A stretch of 19,925 nt of DNA from JBLMZH01 sp050258715. Lineage in GTDB: Bacteria; Patescibacteriota; Doudnabacteria; UBA920; O2-02-FULL-48-8. Under the pieces are notes generated by a model. The model made no database searches and was not told where the DNA came from. It saw only the letters and a list, made by a program, of their open reading frames with translations. The translations under genes and the position numbers were made by a program. Below, piece by piece: positions 1-7,062 of the stretch. How positions within the stretch are numbered: position 1 is the first letter of the stretch; every line of letters begins with the position of its first letter. The stretch lies in NCBI GenBank assembly GCA_050258715.1, contig JBLMZH010000048.1, forward strand, positions 1-19,925, written 5' to 3'.

Positions 1-1
1 C

Positions 2-358
2 TATCGCAGCGTGGTTGGCACGGCGATGCGAAGCATTATCGGCCCAGCGCCGGTTTTGCCTGAGGCGGTCCAACAGCCGGTTCAAAATATAGTCATCAAC
101 CTGACCAGCATCGGCCAGACCATAAGCCAGCTGTATATTTGGGCTTTGGGTGCTTCCGGCTTGTTAGCGCTCCTGATGATGATTGTTGGCGGCTACCTGG
201 TAATGACTTCGCGCGGCAACGCGGCCCAGGCCAGCAAGGGCAAGGAATACCTTTATTCCGCGATTATAGGCCTGATCATTCTACTGGGCTCCTACATCAT
301 CCTGTCCTCGATCAATCCTGACCTCATTAACTTCTCGAGCATATCCACTTTCAATTAG
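2..358 (+). CDS. VirB2/TrbC-like pilin membrane protein, 5'-partial
   Basis: The reading frame is open to the left edge of the window. An in-frame GTG at 11 and ATG at 26 are possible starts, but neither has a convincing ribosome binding site, so the true start probably lies outside and a signal peptide may be missing. The visible protein has a polar N-terminal part, a hydrophobic segment around residues 43-65 rich in Leu/Met and ending in a glycine pair, a short basic loop (TSRGNAAQASKGKEY), and a second hydrophobic segment around 83-102 ending in SSINPDL. Two helices joined by a short basic cytoplasmic loop is the layout of VirB2/TrbC pilins of type IV secretion systems, which are common in Patescibacteria genomes. 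I infer a pilin-like or pore-forming membrane subunit. No other secretion gene is visible, so the system it serves is unknown. A strong terminator follows 14 bases after the stop. Confidence 0.6.
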   Translation, partial: YRSVVGTAMRSIIGPAPVLPEAVQQPVQNIVINLTSIGQTISQLYIWALGASGLLALLMMIVGGYLVMTSRGNAAQASKGKEYLYSAIIGLIILLGSYIILSSINPDLINFSSISTFN

Positions 359-371
359 AGCAAAGAAATTT

Positions 372-403
372 AAAACCGCCGGAAAGCATTCCGGCGGTTT
401 TTT
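372..403 (+). terminator. Rho-independent terminator after pilin-like gene
   Basis: A 12-base-pair perfect stem (373-384 with 389-400, arms AAACCGCCGGAA / TTCCGGCGGTTT) has an AGCA loop and a run of six T at 398-403. It ends the pilin-like transcript and separates it from the convergent minus-strand gene whose stop is at 423. Confidence 0.9.
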
Positions 404-422
404 GTTCGAAACTAGTTCGTAG

Positions 423-2342
423 CTAGAAGGTGACTTCAAGCAGCTGATTTTGATCAATAAGATCGATTTTTCTTGCGGTCTCATCAACGTAAAAACCGGA
501 GAGCGATTTGGTGTTCGGGAAATAAATCTGATTGATCAGATCGCCCTTTTTGGAAAACTGCACCAGCCGTTTTTTGGCCGGTTCCAGCACGTAGAGGGAA
601 TTCCCGACAATAAGGTTCGAAGCGCTCGACAGGGGATCGATTAAAGTCTGGGTTCGGAAAGCCTGTTGCTTGCCGCTGACGAATTTTTTAATTCCGTTTG
701 CGGTCAGCAAATAAACGTCCGTGTCCATTCCGAAATCATTGATGTCGTCGAGCGTGCCTGGGGACTTTAAAAGCATCTGCGGCTTGGTCAGTTTCCCGGC
801 CTTAAGCGTGTATTTCAAGATTTGGTTGGCCTTTTTGTCGGCCAGGTAAACCCGGTCGGGGGACAAAAATTTGATGCCGACCAGGTCAGCGTCCTTAAGC
901 TCCAAAACGTTTTCGAACAGCTTCAGCGATTCATTGACGTGGTAAACCGTGGTCTTGGTCAAAACCCAGTGCCCGCTGCCGGGAATGTGGGCGATTCCTT
1001 TGATGTCCCCGTCAGTGGAGTTTAACATTGTCAGCGGCTTGAACTGGCCTTCGAGGAAAGCCAGCGTATCCGGGTCGGCATTGGACAGAAGATAGCCGTT
1101 GCCGGCTTTGGCAATGAGGCTTGGGCTGTATTTAAGGTCATTGACCACTGTCGGCTGGGTGATCACGGTTACGCGATTGACTTTGGCGAACAGAGTTTCA
1201 AAGCGGTTTTGGGCATCAAGGCCCTGGGCTTGATCGAGGTCCTTAAGCTTATTTATTTCCGTCTGTCCTTCCGAAAGCAGCTTCGCCGCTTCTTCGTCGT
1301 TCTTCAGGATGATGGCCGATTCGGCGGCGTTGAGAATCGAGGTCACCTTTTCCGATTGTTTGACCTTTTCGGTTCCGCGCCTGTTTGAAATGGAATGGGA
1401 GCCCCAGATGGCGAGATTGACCAAAAACACGACAACGAGGACACCGGCCGTGATCAGAAAGAATTTTTCGGCAATGCTTGAGCGCTTAAAGCGGCTCATC
1501 AAGGGGAATCCCTGAAACGAAGGCAGATGGAAGTTGAATTTTTTGAGTTTGTAATTTTCCAGGTTCAAAACCGAAAAGAACCTGCCAAAGCGGCTGCTCT
1601 TGGGCGGCTGAGAGGGGAGGACGGATTCCGGTTCCATTTCGGGCTCGGTGTAGTTGTAGACCGGAGGGAGAACGGCAGGAGTTGCCTTTTCCGGCTCATC
1701 TTCCATTCCTAAGAAAAAGCTGCCAAAGGCCTGGTCCGGGTCGGCCGAATCCGAAATGATCTGCGAAGCCTGTTCGCAGACCAAAGCCAGAGATTTCTTT
1801 TGAAGCATCGTCGAAAGCAAATCCACGGACACGAAATCAAAAAGGTTGCTTGTGGTGATGAGAATTTGGTCGCCGCGCGAGATTCGGCCGCTTAAGAAAT
1901 TGACGAAGACTTTGAGCGGATGGTCGGTTTTCCTGTCCGGGCCGACGATCTCGGACAGTTCGCTGTCTCTTCTTATCCAGGCGGCGGTGTTGCCTGAGTT
2001 GGCCAGAAACAGTTCCTTGGCCGTAATGAGCATGACCAAACCGGAAAATTTTCCGATCCAGGTTTTGGTTCCCTTGAATGCCGTCTCAGCCAGCTTGTTG
2101 TTGATCTCTGAAAGCGTTGTCTCGAACATGGAAACAACGGGCAGCTTTTGGTTTTCCCGAAAGCACGAAAGGATGACTTCGGAGATTTTTTTCAGCTCGT
2201 TCGCCTCGGTTTTGCGTTTGATGGCTGAAAGTTCGAGCAAGAGGAACAGGCGGTTGTTCCCGATTTTTTCCTCATACAGGATCAGCGAATTTTTCCCTGA
2301 TTCCGGGTTGAGGAAATAGATTTGGTTTATTTGTGTGTCCAA
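423..2342 (-). CDS. PPM-phosphatase-like / transmembrane / beta-propeller protein
   Basis: A 639-residue protein in three parts. Residues 1-215 alternate short hydrophobic strands and helices (for example GKFSGLVMLITAKELFLANS, then SRGDQILITTSNLFDFVS) in the order seen in PPM/PP2C-type phosphatase domains. I cannot find the paired Asp metal ligands of an active PP2C, so it may be catalytically dead. A Pro/Glu-rich linker and basic stretch (about 215-292) lead to one membrane helix at about 294-313. A helical, charged region (320-390) follows. Residues 395-639 are strand-rich repeats with Asp/Gly turns (VYLADKKANQILKY, LYVLEPAKKRLVQF) that read like an NHL/WD-type beta-propeller outside the membrane. 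The first codon is TTG at 2342-2340, 16 or so bases after the predicted transcription start, without a Shine-Dalgarno. Role unknown; it may couple an outside sensor to an inside pseudo-phosphatase. Confidence 0.7.
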   Translation of the reverse strand: MDTQINQIYFLNPESGKNSLILYEEKIGNNRLFLLLELSAIKRKTEANELKKISEVILSCFRENQKLPVVSMFETTLSEINNKLAETAFKGTKTWIGKFSGLVMLITAKELFLANSGNTAAWIRRDSELSEIVGPDRKTDHPLKVFVNFLSGRISRGDQILITTSNLFDFVSVDLLSTMLQKKSLALVCEQASQIISDSADPDQAFGSFFLGMEDEPEKATPAVLPPVYNYTEPEMEPESVLPSQPPKSSRFGRFFSVLNLENYKLKKFNFHLPSFQGFPLMSRFKRSSIAEKFFLITAGVLVVVFLVNLAIWGSHSISNRRGTEKVKQSEKVTSILNAAESAIILKNDEEAAKLLSEGQTEINKLKDLDQAQGLDAQNRFETLFAKVNRVTVITQPTVVNDLKYSPSLIAKAGNGYLLSNADPDTLAFLEGQFKPLTMLNSTDGDIKGIAHIPGSGHWVLTKTTVYHVNESLKLFENVLELKDADLVGIKFLSPDRVYLADKKANQILKYTLKAGKLTKPQMLLKSPGTLDDINDFGMDTDVYLLTANGIKKFVSGKQQAFRTQTLIDPLSSASNLIVGNSLYVLEPAKKRLVQFSKKGDLINQIYFPNTKSLSGFYVDETARKIDLIDQNQLLEVTF

Positions 2343-2365
2343 AATGTGAAATTATTTGCAGTATC

Positions 2366-2394
2366 ATTATACGATTTTGAGAGCATAAAATCAA
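2366..2394 (-). promoter_or_regulatory. Sigma70-type promoter for the minus-strand membrane protein
   Basis: On the minus strand TTGATT (2394-2389) is followed by a 17-base spacer and a perfect TATAAT (2371-2366). The expected transcription start is about 16 bases ahead of the TTG start at 2342, giving a very short leader with no Shine-Dalgarno. Confidence 0.75.
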
Positions 2395-2410
2395 CCGGAG
2401 GGGTTATCTT

Positions 2411-2439
2411 TTCACAAAGAGGGGGGAGTGTGGTATAAT
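2411..2439 (+). promoter_or_regulatory. Extended -10 promoter, leaderless start
   Basis: TTCACA (2411-2416), a 17-base spacer and TATAAT (2434-2439) with a TGG just before it. Transcription should start about seven bases downstream, at the A of the ATG at 2446, so the mRNA would be leaderless. It is back to back with the minus-strand promoter at 2366-2394. Confidence 0.75.
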
Positions 2440-2445
2440 CGGCAT

Positions 2446-3033
2446 ATGCTAGCGCAACTGCTTTCATCGAAACCAAAAAGCCGGCTCGTTAACCTTCTGC
2501 TCGCTTATCCCAACCGAAGCTTTTCCCTGACCGAACTGAAGGAATCGACGAGATGCTCATCCCATGTCCTGGCCCAAACCATCCGGGAACTTTCGAAAAT
2601 GGGTTTTTTGCTGACGCACTTCAAGGACAAGAACCGCTACTATCAGGTTGACCGGCATTTCGCGCTTTACCCGGAACTGGTCGGCCTTATCAGGAAGATC
2701 AAGCGCCTGCCTCAGGACCTTCTGTGCAAGGCCGCTTCTTCGGTCGGCAATTGCCGCTATGTCGCTTTGACCGGAGTGTTTGCCGGAAAGCCGAGGATCG
2801 AACCCGACATTTTGTTCGTGGGCAAGGTAAGTCCCACCAAACTTTCCCGGTTCTTAAAGCTTGCCGAGCGCTATGCCGAGCGCCAAATCAGCTACACGGT
2901 CTTTACGCCGCACGAGTTCGAATACCGCAAGGTCATGAACGACAGATTCGTCAAGAACGTTCTCGAGAACGAGCCGGTCGTCGTCGCCGACAGGTTAAGG
3001 CACAAGACTCTGGTCAAAAGCAGTAAGCGCTGA
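2446..3033 (+). CDS. Winged-helix regulator with nucleotidyltransferase-like domain
   Basis: A 195-residue protein. Residues 10-70 form a winged helix-turn-helix: a hydrophobic helix (RLVNLLLAYP), a recognition region (SLTELKESTRCSSHVLAQTIRELSKMGFL in two pieces) and a wing (DKNRYYQVD). Residues about 95-180 resemble a degenerate MNT-type nucleotidyltransferase fold (RYVALTGVFAG, then EPDILFVGKV), a pairing often seen in Patescibacteria and archaeal regulators. The catalytic Gly-Ser plus Asp-x-Asp set is not intact, so I infer DNA binding rather than catalysis. I chose the ATG at 2446 because an in-frame GTG at 2428 lies upstream of the -10 box TATAAT (2434-2439) and cannot be on the transcript. 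It is divergent from the PPM-like gene, which makes that gene a natural target for this regulator. The next gene starts eight bases after the stop. Confidence 0.65.
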   Translation: MLAQLLSSKPKSRLVNLLLAYPNRSFSLTELKESTRCSSHVLAQTIRELSKMGFLLTHFKDKNRYYQVDRHFALYPELVGLIRKIKRLPQDLLCKAASSVGNCRYVALTGVFAGKPRIEPDILFVGKVSPTKLSRFLKLAERYAERQISYTVFTPHEFEYRKVMNDRFVKNVLENEPVVVADRLRHKTLVKSSKR

Positions 3034-3041
3034 CCTTTCAA

Positions 3042-3278
3042 ATGGATCAAATCTACGAGATCTATAATCAGTTCATCGGTTATTTCCCCCACAACATCCA
3101 GTGGGCCGTCTCGGCAATTTTGGCTGTCCTCATAATCTGGGCCGTGATCAAGGTCTTAAGCCGGCAGTTCATTTATATCATTCTGCTTGTCGTTCTGCTT
3201 CCGGCATCCGTCCCGATCTTCAAAAATGTCTGGAACAGTGTTGCCCAAGTGATCAAGTTTTTGCTCACCAGGCACTAG
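3042..3278 (+). CDS. Small two-helix membrane protein, unknown function
   Basis: A 78-residue protein that I do not recognise. It has a short amphipathic N-terminus (MDQIYEIYNQFIGYF), a hydrophobic segment at about residues 20-38 (WAVSAILAVLIIWAVIKVL) and a second at about 42-58 (FIYIILLVVLLPASVPIF). The ATG is eight bases after the stop of the winged-helix gene, with no clear Shine-Dalgarno, so translation is likely coupled to that gene. A terminator follows at 3307. I infer a small inner-membrane protein co-expressed with the regulator; the reading frame is open, and codon choice is like that of its neighbours. Confidence 0.55.
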   Translation: MDQIYEIYNQFIGYFPHNIQWAVSAILAVLIIWAVIKVLSRQFIYIILLVVLLPASVPIFKNVWNSVAQVIKFLLTRH

Positions 3279-3306
3279 GAAGAAGGGGATTCACCCCGCG
3301 CCTGCT

Positions 3307-3333
3307 ACCGCTGTCTTATGGACGCGGTTTTTT
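3307..3333 (+). terminator. Rho-independent terminator ahead of the mraZ promoter
   Basis: The stem ACCGC-(T bulge)-GTC pairs with GAC-GCGGT around a TTATG loop and is followed by a run of T to 3333. It separates the regulator/small membrane protein unit from the dcw cluster. The remaining bases up to 3430 show only a weak second promoter-like pair (TTGACG at 3371, TATTTA at 3396, 19-base spacer). Confidence 0.65.
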
Positions 3334-3429
3334 GTTGTCCCGAATAGCTGTGGATACAGTTTGGGCAAAGTTGACGTTAAAGGCGGAATTTGTCCTATTT
3401 AAGCTTATTTATTTTGGTCTTTAAGGGCT

Positions 3430-3459
3430 TTGACGGTTTGGATAGAAGTGGCATATAAT
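3430..3459 (+). promoter_or_regulatory. Promoter of the mraZ/dcw operon
   Basis: TTGACG (3430-3435), an 18-base spacer and TATAAT (3454-3459). The predicted transcription start near 3466 leaves a leader of about 75 bases that contains the GTGG boxes and an AAGGA ribosome binding site at 3532-3536. Confidence 0.75.
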
Positions 3460-3478
3460 TGATTGTAAATGGTTGCTT

Positions 3479-3504
3479 GTGGATAAAAGTGGGGAAAAGT
3501 GGAA
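3479..3504 (+). promoter_or_regulatory. Three GTGG boxes, probable MraZ autoregulatory operator
   Basis: Direct repeats GTGGAT (3479), GTGGGG (3489) and GTGGAA (3499) are spaced exactly 10 bases apart, each separated by AAAA. MraZ proteins are known to bind three tandem GTGG-type repeats with this pitch upstream of their own operon. Here the boxes lie just downstream of the predicted transcription start, so binding should block elongation or early initiation. A fourth GTGG at 3448-3451 abuts the -10 box. Confidence 0.8.
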
Positions 3505-3541
3505 AACAGTTACTTAAGCGAAAAAAACACCAAGGAAACCA

Positions 3542-3973
3542 ATGTTTATAGGGGAATATGGAATCAGCATGGATGAGAAGGGGCGCATTGCCGTGCCCGT
3601 CAAATTCCGGGCCGCTTTGGGCAGCAAAGCCGTTGTGACCCGCGGTTTGGACAAGAGCCTTTTCATCTATACCAAGGCGGAATGGGACAAGCTGGCGGTA
3701 AAGCTGGCTGCTCTTCCTTTGGCGCAAGCCAATTCCCGCGCGTTTTCCCGATTGATGTTGGCCGGAGCCTATGAGCTTGAGATCGACAAGCAGGGCCGGG
3801 GGATGATCCCGGAACCGCTTCGCACTTTTGCAGGCTTAAGCAAGAAGGTTGTGCTTGCCGGTTTGTACAATCGCATTGAAGTCTGGGATGAGCAGTCCTG
3901 GGAGAATTACAAAGCCATGACAGAAAAAGAATCCACTTCGATCGCGGAAGCTTTGTCTGAATTGGGAGTTTAA
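3542..3973 (+). CDS. mraZ: Transcriptional regulator MraZ
   Basis: A 143-residue MraZ, the usual length. It carries the two tandem SpoVT/AbrB-like halves, each with its D-x-x-x-R signature: MDEKGRIAVP at about residues 10-19 and IDKQGRGMIP at 81-90. MraZ forms a ring-shaped oligomer, binds DNA repeats in front of its own operon and represses the dcw genes. The ATG at 3542 has AAGGA five bases upstream. It is first in the mraZ-rsmH-ftsL-ftsI-murF cluster, and three matching GTGG boxes lie in its leader. A hairpin with a T-tract separates it from rsmH, so mraZ may be transcribed at a different level from the rest. Confidence 0.97.
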   Translation: MFIGEYGISMDEKGRIAVPVKFRAALGSKAVVTRGLDKSLFIYTKAEWDKLAVKLAALPLAQANSRAFSRLMLAGAYELEIDKQGRGMIPEPLRTFAGLSKKVVLAGLYNRIEVWDEQSWENYKAMTEKESTSIAEALSELGV

Positions 3974-3974
3974 C

Positions 3975-4008
3975 GTCGGAACCTAAAACGTTCCGACTTT
4001 GGTTTTTT
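3975..4008 (+). terminator. Terminator-like attenuator between mraZ and rsmH
   Basis: A perfect 8-base-pair stem, GTCGGAAC (3975-3982) with GTTCCGAC (3990-3997), is followed by TTTGG and six T (4003-4008) that run straight into the rsmH ATG at 4009. It begins one base after the mraZ stop. It would act as an intrinsic terminator or partial attenuator inside the operon and leaves rsmH no room for a Shine-Dalgarno. Confidence 0.6.
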
Positions 4009-4953
4009 ATGGAAGGCCACACACCTGTTCTTTTAAATGAAGTTTTGGAAAACCTTTGCCTTAAGCCGGGTTCTTTGATGATCGACGCCACTGTCGGCGG
4101 GGGAGGGCACATCATGGCGGCGGCGGCAAAATTTCCAAAAGCGAAGTTCTTGGGGATTGATTGGGACCAGGCCTCCTTGGAGAAGCTTAAACAGAAGCTT
4201 GTCCAAGATGGTCTGGGTAAGATCAAATTAGCGGCGGGAAATTATTCAAAATTAAAACCAATCGCTCAAGATTCCGGTTTCGACAAGGCTGACGCCATTC
4301 TCTTGGACCTCGGCCTGTCGTCAATCCAGTTGGACGACCCGTCCCGCGGATTTTCCTTCCAGCGGAAAGGACCGCTGGACATGCGGTTCGACCGCTCTGC
4401 CGGAATTACCGCTGCCGACATCTTAAACACTTATCCGGAAACAAAACTTACCGAGATTTTTTACAAATATGGCGAAGATTCGTTCAGCAAAAAAATCGCT
4501 CACAACATTGTTCGGGAGCGCGCTCTATCTCCAATTACTGGTACTGACCAAGTTTTTCGTCTCATAGAAAAAGCCCTGCCCAAGCCGGTCAGGCACCGCG
4601 CGAATGATTCCGCCAGAAGGATCTTCCAGGCCCTGCGTATCGAGGTCAATCACGAGCTTGATAACCTTGCCGAGTTTCTGCCTCAGGCCTTGGAATTTCT
4701 AAACCCCGGCGGCCGGCTCCTCATCATTTCATTCCATTCTTTGGAGGACCGCATGGTCAAACGGTTCTTCCTGGAAAAATCCAAAGGCTGCGTCTGCCCC
4801 AAAGAATTCCCGATTTGCGTCTGCGGCAAGACCAGCGAGATGAGGATAATCACCAGAAAGCCGGTCACGGCCGGCGAATCAGAACAAAATATAAATCCCA
4901 GAAGCAAACCAGCAAAACTAAGGGTGGCTGAGAAGGTCACAAACAAACATTAA
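4009..4953 (+). CDS. rsmH: 16S rRNA m4C1402 N4-methyltransferase RsmH
   Basis: A 314-residue RsmH (MraW), the usual length. It transfers a methyl group from S-adenosylmethionine to N4 of cytidine 1402 in the decoding centre of 16S rRNA. Signatures: HTPVLLNEV at residues 4-12, the SAM-binding loop DATVGGGGH at 26-34, DLGLSSIQLD near 100-109, RGFSFQ and the PLDMRFD loop near 122-128, and the C-terminal SFHSLEDRMVK at about 241-251. A cysteine cluster near 261-272 (CVCPKEFPICVC) is the position where many RsmH proteins carry conserved cysteines. The ATG at 4009 touches the T-tract of the upstream hairpin and has no Shine-Dalgarno, so translation must be leaderless-like or coupled. ftsL follows after 15 bases. 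Confidence 0.97.
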   Translation: MEGHTPVLLNEVLENLCLKPGSLMIDATVGGGGHIMAAAAKFPKAKFLGIDWDQASLEKLKQKLVQDGLGKIKLAAGNYSKLKPIAQDSGFDKADAILLDLGLSSIQLDDPSRGFSFQRKGPLDMRFDRSAGITAADILNTYPETKLTEIFYKYGEDSFSKKIAHNIVRERALSPITGTDQVFRLIEKALPKPVRHRANDSARRIFQALRIEVNHELDNLAEFLPQALEFLNPGGRLLIISFHSLEDRMVKRFFLEKSKGCVCPKEFPICVCGKTSEMRIITRKPVTAGESEQNINPRSKPAKLRVAEKVTNKH

Positions 4954-4968
4954 AACTAAAGGCGGCAA

Positions 4969-5304
4969 ATGCGAGATCTTTCAATTGCGATCCATAATCA
5001 ACCGGCAATCCACAAGAATACCAGGCGCAGTTCAGCTTTGACCTGGAACCTGGCCATACTAATCAGTATCGTCGCACTCGGAATGACTTATTTGTTTCAG
5101 ATCAATTCCCTGGGGACCAAGGGCTACAACATCAGGTCCCTGGAAACCAAGATCAAGCAGCAGGAAGCTGACCGCAAACAGCTCGAAGTCACATCAAGTT
5201 CCCTTAAATCCATCACCAGGATAGAGCAGGAAGCCAAGAACAAGAACTTTGTCCCGGTGTCGAAAGCCAACTATATCGGCGCGGATAATTACGCCATGAG
5301 GTAA
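4969..5304 (+). CDS. ftsL: FtsL-like septal coiled-coil membrane protein
   Basis: A 111-residue bitopic protein: basic cytoplasmic tail (residues 1-24), one membrane helix at about 25-45 (WNLAILISIVALGMTYLF), then a heptad-like coiled coil (about 48-90, LETKIKQQEADRKQLE) outside. This is the FtsL/DivIC layout, and its place between rsmH and the penicillin-binding protein is the standard position of ftsL. FtsL works with FtsB and FtsQ to activate septal peptidoglycan synthesis. Sequence conservation in the family is low, so the call rests on topology and position. A weak AAAGGCGG lies ahead of the ATG. The stop TAA overlaps the TAAGG that can serve as the ribosome binding site of the next gene. 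Confidence 0.8.
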   Translation: MRDLSIAIHNQPAIHKNTRRSSALTWNLAILISIVALGMTYLFQINSLGTKGYNIRSLETKIKQQEADRKQLEVTSSSLKSITRIEQEAKNKNFVPVSKANYIGADNYAMR

Positions 5305-5313
5305 GGTATTCCA

Positions 5314-7062
5314 ATGAAACGGGTCTTGAACGCAAAATCTAAGGCCACAAAAAATTCTTCCAATACAAGAATTTTTTTGTTGCTGGCCGTAGTCTTTGTG
5401 TTTATCGGGCTCATCAGCCTGCGCCTGTTCTATTTGCAAGTCGCAAACAGCAGCCACTACGTGGCCTTGGCCGACGGCCAGCACGGATCCGAGCGGACGA
5501 TTCTTCCGAAACGCGGCGAAATTTTCTTAAGTTCCCAAACCGGAACCGAGAACGTCCTCGTGGCGACCAATATCACCAAAAACCTGGTTTTCGCCGTTCC
5601 CAAGGACATCAAGGACAAGTCCAACACCGCAGCCAAGCTTGCCAGGCTTTTGGAACTCCCGGAGCAGGATATTTTGGATAAGCTCAACGGTTCCAACAAA
5701 AATTACGTTGTCATCAAAAAGCAGTTGTCTGAAGACCTGTCAAAGGCAATCACGGACCAAAAATTGCCGGGGATCGCCCTCGAACCCGAGACGATCCGTT
5801 TTTACCCCGAGAACAATCTCGCCAGCCAAGTCCTGGGTTTTTTAGGATTTAAAAATAACCAGCGGGTGGGACAGTACGGCATTGAAGGGGAGTTTGAAGA
5901 TCGGCTGGCCGGCTCGCCGGGAACCTTGGATTTGGAAAAGGATTTGGCCGGAAGGTGGATCACGTTTGCGGCCCGCGATTTAAATCCCGCCCGCGACGGC
6001 GACAGCATTGTTTTGACCATTGATCCCGGCATTCAGTTCAAGGCCCAGCAAGTGCTCGCTGATGCGGTTAAGGCCCATTCCGCGGCCAGCGGTTCGGTCG
6101 TAGTGGTTGATCCCAAGACCGGCCGAATTTTAGCCATGGCAAATTATCCCGATTTCGATCCCAATAATTACGGCAAGGTTGAAAACGTTTCGTATTATTC
6201 CAATCCTACTGTTTCCAATGATTACGAGCCCGGCTCCGTGTTCAAGCCGCTTACCATGGCTGCGGCGATCAACGAAGGCAAGGTCACTCCGGAAACGACC
6301 TATGAAGACGTGGGCTTTGTCCAGCTCGATGATTACAAGATTCAAAACTCCGACAAGCTTGCTCACGGCATCCAAACCATGACTCAGGTTTTGGATCTGT
6401 CGCTCAACACGGGCGCGGTTTTTGCCGAACAGCAGCTCGGACAGGACCTTTTCAAAAGCTACGTTCAGAAGTTCGGGTTCGGCCAGCCGACCGGGGTCGA
6501 CCTTCCCGGAGAAACCAAGGGCAACATCGATAACCTCAACCGGAAAGGCGACGTTTTCTTCGGAACTGCTTCGTACGGGCAGGGGATAACGGCTACGGCC
6601 ATCCAATTGATAAAAGCCTATACAGCCATTGCAAATGGGGGTAAAATGGTGGAACCGCACGTAGTCGACAAGATCATTCATCCTGACCAGAGCGAAGAAA
6701 CGGTCCAAACCAAGACCTTGGACCAGGTTTTAACTTCTAGGACGGCAGCCACGGTCTCAGCAATGCTCGTGGACGTGGTTGAGAACGGTCACGGCAAACG
6801 AGCCGGGGTTAAGGGCTACTATATCGCCGGGAAAACTGGAACGGCCCAGGTTCCTTACACGGACCGGGCAGGATATGATCCGGACAAGAACATCGGGACT
6901 TTCATCGGCTTCGGGCCCGTAGACGATCCGCAGTTCCTCGCCCTCGTCAGAATCGACAGTCCGAAAGGGGTGAAGTTCGCCGAATCGACTGCGGCTCCGG
7001 CCTTCGGAGACCTGGCTTCGTTTATCCTTAATTATTTGCAGGTCCCGCCCAAAAGACAGTGA
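5314..7062 (+). CDS. ftsI: Septal penicillin-binding protein 2/FtsI-type transpeptidase
   Basis: A 582-residue class B penicillin-binding protein. It has a membrane anchor at about residues 19-42, an N-terminal pedestal domain starting near RTILPKRGEIF, and a C-terminal transpeptidase domain. The three active-site motifs are intact: SVFK (Ser308 nucleophile, Lys311) within YEPGSVFKPLTMAAA, SLN at 363-365, and KTG at 507-509 in AGKTGTAQVP. It cross-links stem peptides of peptidoglycan at the septum. Its place after ftsL argues for FtsI (PBP3/PbpB) rather than the elongation PBP2. No PASTA domains follow. The ATG at 5314 has TAAGG seven bases upstream, overlapping the ftsL stop. The stop TGA (7060-7062) overlaps the GTG start of murF. 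Confidence 0.93.
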   Translation: MKRVLNAKSKATKNSSNTRIFLLLAVVFVFIGLISLRLFYLQVANSSHYVALADGQHGSERTILPKRGEIFLSSQTGTENVLVATNITKNLVFAVPKDIKDKSNTAAKLARLLELPEQDILDKLNGSNKNYVVIKKQLSEDLSKAITDQKLPGIALEPETIRFYPENNLASQVLGFLGFKNNQRVGQYGIEGEFEDRLAGSPGTLDLEKDLAGRWITFAARDLNPARDGDSIVLTIDPGIQFKAQQVLADAVKAHSAASGSVVVVDPKTGRILAMANYPDFDPNNYGKVENVSYYSNPTVSNDYEPGSVFKPLTMAAAINEGKVTPETTYEDVGFVQLDDYKIQNSDKLAHGIQTMTQVLDLSLNTGAVFAEQQLGQDLFKSYVQKFGFGQPTGVDLPGETKGNIDNLNRKGDVFFGTASYGQGITATAIQLIKAYTAIANGGKMVEPHVVDKIIHPDQSEETVQTKTLDQVLTSRTAATVSAMLVDVVENGHGKRAGVKGYYIAGKTGTAQVPYTDRAGYDPDKNIGTFIGFGPVDDPQFLALVRIDSPKGVKFAESTAAPAFGDLASFILNYLQVPPKRQ

